Shown in pieces: positions 25,051 to 35,239 of a DNA stretch of 64,000 nucleotides (position 1 is its first letter; the number at the start of each line of letters is the position of its first letter). The notes under the pieces are model-generated. The model was given only the letters and a program-made list of their open reading frames with translations, did not search any database and was not told the origin of the DNA. Source of the DNA: Whalleya microplaca (Eukaryota; Ascomycota; Sordariomycetes; Xylariales; Xylariaceae); the NCBI GenBank assembly GCA_022497155.1, contig MU385768.1, positions 62,001 through 126,000 on the forward strand, read 5' to 3'. Made by a program: the position numbers and the translations under genes.

Positions 25051-26380
25051 TCACCACAACTCCGCATCCTCGGCGCACCCGCGCGCCATCTCGAACTGCT
25101 CGTCCGTCCGGCACACGAGGGTGCGATGTCTGGCGCCCTCGCTCCCCACATCGAGCACCACACCCTCAGCCCCAGCCGCCCGCGCATTCCGCGCCTCATC
25201 GACCCCGAACCCCAGGCACGCGGCCTGGCCGGCGACGACGGCGCGCAGGCGCGCGCTCTTCTCGCCGATGCCGCCCGCGAACACGAGCGCGTCGACGGCA
25301 CCGCCCAGGGACACGTAGTACGAGCCGACGAAAGCGGCGATGCGGTCCGCGAAGAGGTCGAAGGCCAGGCGGCACGCCGGGTCGGAGCCGTCAGCGGCCC
25401 GGGCCGCGATCACGCCGAAGTTCGTCGTCCCCGTCAGCGCCTTCCACCCGCTCTGCTTGTTGAGGATCTCCTCGGCTACGGAGATGTGCAGTTCCTTTGT
25501 CGAGGCTGGGGAGAGCTTGCCTACGTCGCTGGCGTAGTGGAATACTAGGCTGGGTTGGGGGGTTTGCCTGGGTTAGCTCGCTGCTGCAGAGTTCGAAAGG
25601 AAGGGGGTCCGCTCACCTGGGATCTACGCTGCCGCTGCGCGTCGCGCCGGGGAGTCCCGCCAGCGGCGTCAGACCCATGCTGGTGTCCCAGCTCTTGCCG
25701 CCCTTGATGGCGCAGGCGCTCGCGCCGCTCCCGAGGTGAAGGGCGATGATGTTGAGGTCCTTCTGGTCCTTGCCGAGGAATTCGGCGACGGAGCGGGTGA
25801 TGAACGAGTAGCTTATGCCGTGGAACCCGTATTTCCGCAGCTGGTTGCTCTTGGCGATCTCCTGGTCGATGGGGTAGGTGTATATGTGGTCCGGCAGGGT
25901 GGCGTGGAACTGCGAGTCGAAGTAGGCCACGTTGATGGCGCTGGGGAGCACGTCGATGCACGACTTGATGATCCGGAGCGCGCCTGCGTTGTGCAGTGGT
26001 GCCAGGTCGCTCAGGGTTTCGATGTGGTGGTAGGTATCCTGGGTGATCACCTTGGCGCTCGTGTAGTCGCCGCCGTGGACCACCCGGTGACAGGCGATGG
26101 AGATATCACGCTTGTCATTTATCTCTGGTAGTTCCGCGTCACCTGTCAGCGTATCCAGAAGTATCTGGAATGCGTCTTCTTGTGTCTCCACCTTGTTTTC
26201 CACGTCGTGGCTCTTGATCACTTGGACATCCCGCCGGGCGTACTGAAGCTGGGCCGGCGGCGCGGTCAGGCCGCTTATCTGACACTCGGCGATCTGTTTC
26301 GGTGTTTTATTCTGTTCTGCTGTGAAGACCGATATCTTGACGGAGCTAGACCCCGCATTGATCGATAGAACAATCTTCAT
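25051..26380 (-). CDS. ACK1: Acetate kinase
   Basis: Two exons: 26380-25617 and 25549-25051. The 67-nt intron (25616-25550, GTGAGC...CCCAG) splits a Ser codon and restores SVDPSLVFHYASDVGKL. The product is 420 residues, the usual length. ASKHA-fold motifs are complete: N-terminal SINAGSSSVK phosphate loop, CHRVVHGGDYT, LAPLHNAGAL, YFDSQFHATLP (catalytic Asp), YGFHGISYSF, HLGSGASACAIKGGKSWDTS, GLPGATRSG (catalytic Arg) and FAGGIGEKSARLR. Reaction: acetate + ATP to and from acetyl phosphate + ADP. In fungi the enzyme is linked to acetyl phosphate made by phosphoketolase, and no phosphoketolase gene lies in this window. The ATG at 26380 begins MKIVLSINAG, as in bacterial enzymes, so no organelle targeting sequence is present. 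The C-terminal exon is very rich in G/C-ending codons. A TGACGTC half-palindrome lies at 26634-26640. Confidence 0.96.
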
Positions 26381-29300
26381 CGTGGGGTCGTCAATCTGGT
26401 AAGCTATAGTGGGTGTGGTTGCGAATTGGTGATTGGTCCTCGAGTATAATTGGATGGTTGTATTGTAATTGAAACGCTGCAACTTGATTGATCTAATAAT
26501 TCAGTATGTACCTATCTTCTTCACCGTCTGGCTCAATATATATCATGTACCTAATGAGGTATTATGTCTGTGTAAGTGTGTGTAAGTGTGTGCATGTAAC
26601 CCCACCTCGACTATAAGTGGCATGATCATCCCATGACGTCTGCTGCCTATATAGTCTATCTATGGCCTGATAAACGATGGCTACCTAGCTTTAGATCAGA
26701 ACACTCAATTGCATCAATCCCGTCTACCGGTAAGAGGCGAGATCACATACCATCGTCGCTGACATCCGAACAGTTTGGACTCGGTGCTCGGCCTGGAATT
26801 GTTTAGTAATTATTAACATACGTTGATGAATAAGGAGACCAAACCTCCCACCTTGGGCTCCAAATACACATAACACCGCGATAGCGCCGTATGCACCTAG
26901 GGGTATAATGATGCGCAGCATGAATATCTGCAAACTTCATACATCATAAAGCAAGCGCAGGATGAACAATACCAACACCATTCACTATAGCACTCACTCA
27001 TGATGATCTAGGTAACTCATAGGCGCCAAGGATATTGAATAACCACGTTCCTGAAGACAAAGTTCATGTGACAACACCGCGGTCCTATACAATTGTCGAG
27101 ACTCCTATATGTGGTTTACGTCTTACTGTTGTATCGCGCGGAAGCTAATTGTATAGATATGCTCGCACCTGATGAAGGCAATCCGATTGGGCTATGGGTA
27201 TACGATATTGCCTTTCAAAGTCGATTATTAAGATACAAGTGGTCGCTTACACACATACATGTCAAACGAGCCTCGGTAGCATTGAGAGCGGTTAGTCAGG
27301 TGGATGAGAAAGACCCAGAGTTGATGATAGTGGATTCGCCTTCAGCCCTACATACCGGGGAGTAGCATTTGTTACAACCGAATTCTAGACGATGGCCTAA
27401 TTGTCGGTCTTGACCGACCAATTCCTTGGCAAGGTCTGGATGCTAGTGGAGGTGATATCTTCCTAGCGAAATATGCGCCCGTTTTCTGGCCACGCATACT
27501 GGGGCAAGGCAAACCATCAGTCTTTTTTTTCGGGCTTTTACTTCTACCCGAAACTCCAGGTATCTTCGCCCACTGCAATTTGCAGTTTTAGGTATGAAAA
27601 CAGTAAGATCCACCAGTTCAATTTTACGTCTATGTAGGCCACTAGACTATTCTACTGTGGTCATGGTACCTAGGGGATCTTTGCTGCGCTCGGATTTATC
27701 ACATATCACATTGCCATCGAGATTTGATTTAGGAACTCCTACTCACAGATCATCTGGAGAAGATCACCTGGAGACTGGAGAAACAACACAACGGTTGAGA
27801 ATACATAATTGACTTGAAACAGGACGTTAAGGAGGAAATGGACTAGATCGTTCGGAGGAGAAATATCCTCACATAGTTACTTGAAACTAGCGAAGGCCAA
27901 GATCGGATAGCCGTCTACATTTATCTAGTTTATGGAGCTAAGAACTTGATCTGCCGGAGCGGAGACCAATATCTCAGGAACCCACTCAGAACCTAACGAG
28001 TTCATTCCGCAGTAAAAGGCTATGAGTGGAAGATCGCAGTGGCGCAGACGACACCGACTTGGATGACGACGATGCATCAAACCAAGGGGTAATCAAAAGC
28101 ACAGCACACAATCACAAGGAAATAGGTTTCAAGAAACAATGCAACACTATCTACCGAAGGGTATCTTTGTTAACCTAGGTAATCTACCGGGACTGTGACT
28201 CAGCCCTCAAGTAGATCATGAATGGAGACGGGAGGTATTATCTGACTCTAATACACTAGTGCGATGAGATATGGGGAAGACTACTAGGTAACGAAGATCC
28301 TCGAAAGTTAAGAAGGTGTAAGCGATACTTACAACTCGCATGTCGTTTCAAGCACTTCAGAAACTATCAACTAGTTAATATACCTAGATGTAACGTGCTC
28401 TCGACGAATTGAAGTAGAAGATCGAACACGTTCTCTCGGAAATTGAGCCTGAAACGATGCTATACCTCACTGCCTGAGCTCTCAACAACTCACGGGGCAC
28501 CATATTGAAGGTACTTGATGATATTTAACCTCATGTATTCTGTACCGCAGTTGACCTGATCTGTCTAGAAACATATGCAACGTATTGTTCTTGGCTGGGA
28601 TACATCCTAGCTGCTAGCTTGACACTTCTAAGAATAGCACAAACTAATACTACCAATGGAACGAGACATACGTCGTTACGTGTACGATTCATAACAACGT
28701 TGTTACCTACTAGACAAGCCTAGTTCTTACGATCCTACCCCCAGGCAAGTTATCGAAGTTAGAATAAACCTAACTAGAGTATCAACAAATGAGCCATCCC
28801 ATCTAGCGTTTGGTCCATCCCGCCACGATGTATACCAGGGGTTCAAGGGCAAGTTCGAGCAGGGGTAAAGAAAGTAGTCAATAGGTAGACCATCTAGAGA
28901 GTCAGGTCTGGTATTAGTGCTCCGTCTATAAGCAATTGATAACATTACTGTCATGGTGTGTACACCAACCAGTACACCACTAGGCCACACATCTTCCAAG
29001 AGAGTATCATAATAAACATCAAGGTCTCCACCTTGATGTCTTATATTGGGACATAATATACGGTGGTTTACCGCAACTGTTACGTCGATATCAAACCCAC
29101 ATCCCCAAAGAGCATATATGAGTAGGTAGATATATGAGATCAAAGCTTAGACACCAAATTCTTCGCGAACAAGCTGTATAGGAAGATATTTGATATATAT
29201 AAAGCGTGAACATAAAGACGAGCTGATTTGAGAGATACTCAGACACAACATATCGGGTGTTCTTAAGGTGTAAACTACAATGCTTAAGCCTTAATTCGTA

Positions 29301-30754
29301 CACCGCAGAGCTGAAAGTAACTCTCCTTCGTCACTTAGGTAAGCGTTTAGAAGTAGAAGACATATATAATGAAACTATGTAAAACGCTGGAGACATTTAC
29401 AATAGACTTGTATAGCCATATAACTTGAGAATATCTAACATATGAGCTAGGCACATAGAGGTGGTCAAGTATAGGACGGGCATATGGATCTTCTTTCAAT
29501 GATATATTATCGAGGCTTATGCTAGCACAAATTACTCGAGTGTTAAGTCTTAAAGCATAACGACCACGGTCATATTTCTCAATATGTAGATAGAGTCTGA
29601 ACTGCAAAGATCGAGTATGACTGATCTGTAGAGGCTTGAACAAGCATACAAGTACCAGGATGGAAACCATACCACACTGGCACGAGCCTTCTTCCATCGA
29701 CGAGTACTCAGTATATATCTCGGAGATTCTAAATAGTTTCTTAATTCCTCCCTTCCAGGGTCAGTCCCTCAATATCCGAGTTCCATTGTCACCAGGTGAA
29801 GCGAAGGGGGTGAAAGGTGATATTTACCTACACCACATCAGTCACAGTACAATCTAGGCAATAGCCCTCCCTCCATCTTGAATAAACCTTTGAACTCCAA
29901 GGCATATCTTCTATCTCAGCCATCCGCGCAAGAGCTTCCACGATCGCTTTTCTTCCTGTTTCCCCCTTTTCTTCCCTCCATCCCTTCCCCCTTCCTTCCC
30001 CATCAACGAATACTACATCTACATGACCACACACAAACTCCCGCTCACCTATCATCTACGTCCCAATTCTCAGAAGGAAAGACTCCTACTAGTACGTATC
30101 CTCTTCCTTTCAACACCGAAGTCGATTTACCATACCCGACCAATAAACAGGTGGCATTCATCTCCTTATCCAGAGACAGGAAGTGGTACCCAGGTCGACC
30201 TGGCTCCCTCGTCCCAAGCCGGACTTTCTCTGGGTCCGGTCACTAACGGACACAACCGCCTAAGTTAGATAACTAGCTCTGCGGATAGACGAGGGAGGCA
30301 GGTGAGTAAGCACTACGGTAAACCAAACCAGAGACCGACGACGGAGGCGAGCTATCTATCAAGGAGGGGGGTCGGTTGAAAGTGACTCATTTTCCTCTCT
30401 CCAAGCCGCGAACCAGGGCGTCAATGAAGTCCCCCCATATCTCTCAGAAGATCAGAACGCGGACGGTCGATTGGCCGATACGGCAGGATTCGACGCTTCT
30501 CCCTCCCCTACCTTTCAATCCACACACACAAATATACTCTGATACTCGGGATTCAAGCAGAAACAAATGCACAAACCTACTTTCCGTCTCTCCAGGAAGC
30601 GTCCCGCAAAAGATACAGAGATATACATATAAGAACACCGCTAACATATCAACACGAGCACACCGCGAGCTTTTATTACTATGTATTTACACTCGAGCGT
30701 GCCTAGCCAGGTACTTAGAGCACAACCACACCCGTAACCCGTAGCCTACAACGC

Positions 30755-30783
30755 GTGTCGTGTCGTGTCGTGTCGTGTCGTGT
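30755..30783. repeat. GTGTC pentanucleotide repeat
   Basis: More than five uninterrupted GTGTC units, part of a microsatellite cluster. Confidence 0.9.
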
Positions 30784-31094
30784 ACCATACATGTGCCCAC
30801 CCAAAGGGGTGTCACACACACACCCACATACACATATACACAAAAAAGTGCTTTTGGTTGTTGATTGGTTGATTGGTGAAAAGATGTCGATGACGATAGC
30901 GACGCCAAGCCACATATACACACACGCCCATACACACAAACTCTCTCTCTCTCTCTCTCGTGCCCATAACTCCATAACCATGTTTGCCTTGCCTTGCCTT
31001 CCCCCCCTTTTTGTCCTTTTATCGTCTCGTGAAGCTCCCCCCTTATCCCCAGTTGTTGACTGATAATAAGTAGTGGTGGTAATAGTAATGGTAA

Positions 31095-31122
31095 TAGTAG
31101 TAGTAGTAGTAGTAGTAGTAGT
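31095..31122. repeat. AGT trinucleotide repeat
   Basis: About nine AGT units preceded by imperfect copies (AATAGT, GGTAAT), in non-coding DNA downstream of the GST gene. Confidence 0.9.
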
Positions 31123-31430
31123 CCCCAAAAGCAACCCAAACCCCCCGCGCTTTTACCCCCCCAAGTAGCTGTAAGAAGAAGAGAGATTCATTTTGCCCAC
31201 CTGTAGGTATATACACCTTTCTCCCCCCACCCCCCTATCTATTGGCGTTTGTTCGTTCGTTCGTGATTGTTATTGTTGTTGTCGTGTAGGTAGTCTGAGT
31301 AGTCCGAGTCCCGAGAGACAGACAGACAGACAGACCGTTCAATATAATTGACAGTAGAATATTAATTATGCATACCAGCCAAGCCATTGATTTGATACGA
31401 TTCGATTCCCGTAACTTAGCACCTTAGCCT

Positions 31431-32408
31431 CTAGTGTTCGCCGTGATGCTGACGACTGCTGAGAAAGAGGTCGAACGTGTCGATGTAGAATTCCTGCTGG
31501 CTGGTGGTCGCCTGTATGTGCGGGTTGCGCTCGATGGCATCGGCCCACTGCTGCCAGCGCGTGCCTGGCATGGGATCGGTCCAGTGGCAGAACTTGTGTA
31601 GGATGCGAGACATGCGCAGGACGAACGGCGCGAAGTGGATGTCCACGAGGCAGAGATCGTTCCCCAGGAAGTATGGACCCTGATATCATCTTATTGTTAG
31701 AGAACTGTGAACCGTTGTTGTCTCTTCAAGGAGGGAGGTCATTGTGAGGAGAAGGATTGGACAAACCCGTTCGTCGGCCGCTTGCACTAGCGACATGATG
31801 TCTCCCCGGAGTTTCTCGATACACTCAGACTGCGTGGCGATGTCCGATGCTCTCGTCAAAGCAAAGAAAGCAGGTACAATCTTGGCGTTGATCTGAATGG
31901 CCTAGGTTAGCTCTGTATTCATAACATCTCAGAGTCAATGGTGACGAACATGGTCAATCCATAACCTGCAATTCGCTTTCAGTCGTGGATCTGTCGGGAA
32001 GAGAGGCACCGTCCGGTCATGATCCTCGAGCTATCAAAGTCAGTCGTCCGAAGGCAATACTTACGCGACACATTTTCGTTAACTCACGTATTCCAGGATG
32101 ATGGTGCTCTCGCCACTGGCCCAGTCACCCTCACGAATAGCTGGGACCAACCCTCGGGGGTTGGCCTCGAGCAGTTGCTGAGGCCGCTTGAATGGATCTA
32201 TCTCGCAGTACTGGTATTGCATCCCTTTCGCTTCGAGTGCAATCCACACGCGTTGAGAGAAGGGACTAGCAAGACGTTTTGTCAGCAAAGCGATCCCAAT
32301 TTCCTCCGCGTCCCCTAGGATATTGGCTTACCAGAAGGAAGCGGCATAGAGTTTCAAGCCGTGCTCTTTCGAGTGCTTCTTCGCCGTTGCAAGTGCGGCG
32401 CCAGACAT
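31431..32408 (-). CDS. Omega-like glutathione S-transferase
   Basis: Five exons: 32408-32332, 32265-32088, 32030-31950, 31892-31767 and 31679-31431. All four introns (66, 57, 57, 87 nt) are GT-AG and the joined frame gives 236 residues. The first junction creates residue Cys26 in ASFCPFSQRVW, the CPF active-site motif of omega-class and related cysteine GSTs. The thioredoxin-fold N domain runs to about residue 105 (NPRGLVPAIREGDW, then GESTIILEYLED with the conserved E-S glutathione-binding pair). The helical C domain follows (RLKANCRLWIDHINAKIVPA, then GNDLCLVDIHFAPFV). Likely role: glutathione-dependent thiol transfer or dehydroascorbate-type reduction, in the cytosol. The start lies only 78 bp after the stop of the upstream same-strand gene, and an alternative acceptor just before this ATG would fuse the two in frame. 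Confidence 0.92.
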
Positions 32409-32486
32409 TCTCCTCTGTACGGGTTTCTAGGCGTGCATTAGTGATCTGTGCTTGGCAATATATTTTTGTTATCACTACAACGATGG

Positions 32487-33980
32487 TCATTCTCCATCGC
32501 TGGGACGCCAGACAGCAGCACCAACAAGCTGAGTGAATGGCTTTGATTGCGCTATGCTGGCTCGAAATGTGGAAAGACCAATGGGCTGGTATCCCGATGC
32601 CTCTTCCCCACGTGTAATACAAAACGTAAAGGCAAGCCGCGCCCATGGCACAAGGGATAGATAACCCACCTGTATCTTCTTAGCATCCCTTTCCTGTTGG
32701 GTAATGTACCTCTGTACGGTAGATTTCTTGATCTCATCGCTCTTAGCTAGAGTGTGCTTGTGAGGGCCAGCTACTCCGTCGCCCTTGCCGTTCCCACCGT
32801 TCCCATTGACTCTCTGTATGGTCCAGAATCTCTGGCCACTGAATTGAGCTTCAGAGGGTCGCGGTATTGCGTCGCCGAAGCTCTGTTGCGGCGGAGACTG
32901 ATACGCACCCATCTGGGACCCGTTCATGTTCGTATCGCCATCGATCTGGATCGTCGCACCTGGAAAGTACTCGGTGATCTTGATCTTCACATCGCACAGG
33001 TCCCTCTCGCGCGCATTGCGTTTGCGCTTCTTCTTGGAAGGGTCGTCGGACTTCGGGGTCCCGGGCGGGCGCCCTTTCATTCGGCAATCCCAGTAGTGGG
33101 AGATGAAGGGCTTGCGCTTGTACTTCTGCGTGGAGCGATGGGAGTAGACATTGTCAATATGGGGGAAGTAGGTCTCGAACCTAACAGACCGTTAGTTTCC
33201 AACCAAGTTCCAGATGGGCCACTTGCTTCCATACTCGTCGTTGCTTAAGACAATGGTATCGTCGACGTTAAACAACTTATCGCGCCAGGCCTGGAGGTCT
33301 GGGGGATCGACAACTATCCTGTTGACCAGCTGGCCATGCGGTCTATGCTCGGGGTTTTCGGCGCCTGGCGAGGTAGCTTGGGCTGGCGGGGGGAAGACGT
33401 CGTCGGTGTGTGGAAGTTGGGGTATAGCGCCCGGTTGCGGCATGGGGTTCTGGGCCAAGATACCGAATTGGCCATGGGCTGGCGGTGCGGAGTGGGAGGA
33501 TGGAAGCGTCGGAGGAAGCGAGGTGTGGTGTTGAGTGGAATCGGGTGGCAATTCGGAGGTTGTTGGATGATGGGGGTGACGCAGTAGATGAGTCGGCGGC
33601 TGGTCGCGGTCGAAGCCGTCCTGCTGGTGGTGGCTGTGGACATAGTCGCCCTGGACGACAGGGACGGTAGACACAGCAGGAAAACGCGGGAGATGATGCT
33701 GGAAGACGGTAGGGTCGCCGGCGTCGAGCGCAGCCAGGTCGAGATTCGGCTGGGCGGGCAGGGGCCCGATGCGGAAGTCGTGAGGCGTTTGTTGGTGCGG
33801 TGGTGGTTGCGGATGCTGGGGTTGCGGGTGAGGTTGTGGTTGTGGGTGTGATTGTGGGTGTGATTGCGGGTGTTGAGGATGCTGAGGGTGCTGAGGATGA
33901 TGATGAGCTTGATGGTGATGGTGTATCTCGTGCGATAGGGGGTTCTCAGGCGATGGGAAAGGGACGGATGCCGGGTCCAT
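32487..33980 (-). CDS. His/Gln/Pro-rich basic protein with conserved fungal core, probable nuclear regulator
   Basis: Three-exon model: 33980-33235, 33180-32671 or 32670, and 32528-32487. Intron 1 (54 nt, GTATGG...TTAG, ACTAAC branch) joins SNDE to FETYFPHIDN. Intron 2 (32669-32529, 141 nt, GTGGGT...CTCAG) is a multiple of three with no stop. Spliced, the protein has 432 residues; retained, 479. The first in-frame ATG is at 33980 (MDPASVPFPSP). Residues about 18-75 are a low-complexity His/Pro/Gln tract (HPQ repeats). The C-terminal half looks strongly conserved: DNVYSHRSTQKYKRKPFISH, MKGRPPGTPKS (AT-hook-like GRP core), KKKRKR (nuclear localisation-like), then RDLCDVKIKITEYFPGA and QRFWTIQRVNG. 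I do not recognise the family. DNA binding is inferred from the basic core only. It lies between a Zn2Cys6 regulator and a GST, all on the minus strand. Confidence 0.8.
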
Positions 33981-35239
33981 GATGTTGCTGCCGATGATGC
34001 CCGTGACGGTACCGGGAGCTTCAAAGCTTGTTACCCCATTCTCAGATGGCGAGCCGCTGGGCGATCGATCCTCGCCTTCCTCATGTGTCTGTCTCGAGAA
34101 TGTGGAAGGAGGGATGGTATGGTGGAATTGACTTTGGTAAGGTAGGAACCGCTCGATGCCGGAGCGCACTCTCTCTTTCCCTCTCTCTCTCTCTGTGGTG
34201 TGCAAGATAAAATAGATCAGACGAAAGGCAACAAGTTACCTAATAGGAAATGCTGGGAAATGCTGGGAAATGCTAGTTAGGAAACTGCAAGCTTGCGCAT
34301 TGCCCCGCCTTGTCAAGCTGGCACCTCTCCGGCCTGGTAGGTACCTAATTGCCTGACTGCACTAAGGTCAGGTACCTACATACACCGTTACGCAGTGCTC
34401 GCAGTGTTCCGGTCTAGCCCCTCCACTGCCAGCCCATGCCAGCCCATGCCATCCCATGCCATCCCATGCCCGCCTTGCCTCCCTCGCTAATTCTTGGTTG
34501 AGCCAACGGCCAACGACCACAACGACTTCCACATATTACCATGCATATCGATAGCGTCAATTGGACCCTGACGATCAACACCTCATCAATCCTTTGCGGC
34601 CTGCCCCTCTTTGCATCCATTCACCAACCTACTGCCTACTTACTGCTTACCTAGTACCAGCTTACATACCAGCTTACATACCTAGCTGAACTACCTACGT
34701 TGACCTACCTGAGGTTAGCTGTTATTATAGTCGAACACATACAACAACACAGCACATACAGTATATACTGTATAGAGAAGTCTTGTATAACTGAAACGTG
34801 TGTCCAAGTATCATAACTACTTAACTTAGTATATATACATGGCAATTGTACATAAGATTAATTAACTGACTGACTGACTGACTCATCATAATTCGTGGAT
34901 ATATAAATTCGTTCGTAAGATAGCCTATATCTAGATAGGTAGAGTGGGAAACCCAAAATGTCACCGACACATCCGAATAATGGTACACAAAAGTCCTCGC
35001 ACTATATACTCTACACACCTGCCCACCTGGTAATTAACTGTCGTATGCTTCCACCTGTTCAGCACTAAGGAGATGTTCGCCCCAGATCTAGAAAAAAACG
35101 CCAGTTAGATCCAACTATGTGAGCGGGTATCCAGTCGGCCCCATGTGTCCATCTCCTTCGTTGTTCATTTCACTAGAATAAAAGCGGAAAGATCCAAGAT
35201 AATAGTCGTAACCCCCCCCCTTCGACACAACAAAAACAT
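33981..35239. other. Spacer between the His/Gln/Pro protein gene and the Zn2Cys6 gene
   Basis: Leader of the minus-strand gene to the left and 3' flank of the Zn2Cys6 gene to the right. It contains a CT run near 34170-34195, short GCCATCCCAT direct repeats near 34430-34470, TAGGTACCTA at 34338-34347 and many TACCTAC words. No further gene is seen. Confidence 0.5.

Larger units (their letters stand above)
26381..31430. other. Gene-poor, TA-rich region ending in simple repeats
   Basis: 5 kb without a supported gene. The left end is the leader of acetate kinase. From about 27000 to 29750 stops are dense in all frames and TA dinucleotides are frequent, compatible with an old, mutated insertion, but I recognise no transposon protein. 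From about 30750 to 31340 a cluster of microsatellites occurs, next to the 3' end of the GST gene. Confidence 0.45.

Noticed and set aside
25126..25548. Long GC-rich frames opposite the second exon of acetate kinase
   Set aside because: They are shadows of a strongly GC3-biased coding exon; the acetate kinase motifs lie on the minus strand.
33314..34024. 236-codon minus-strand frame overlapping the His/Gln/Pro protein
   Set aside because: It is an alternative frame of the repeat-rich coding exon; the accepted frame carries the conserved core and correct splice phases.
33981..34205. N-terminal extension of the His/Gln/Pro protein through open upstream sequence
   Set aside because: No ATG occurs in it; it would need a TTG start. 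The first ATG at 33980 was used.
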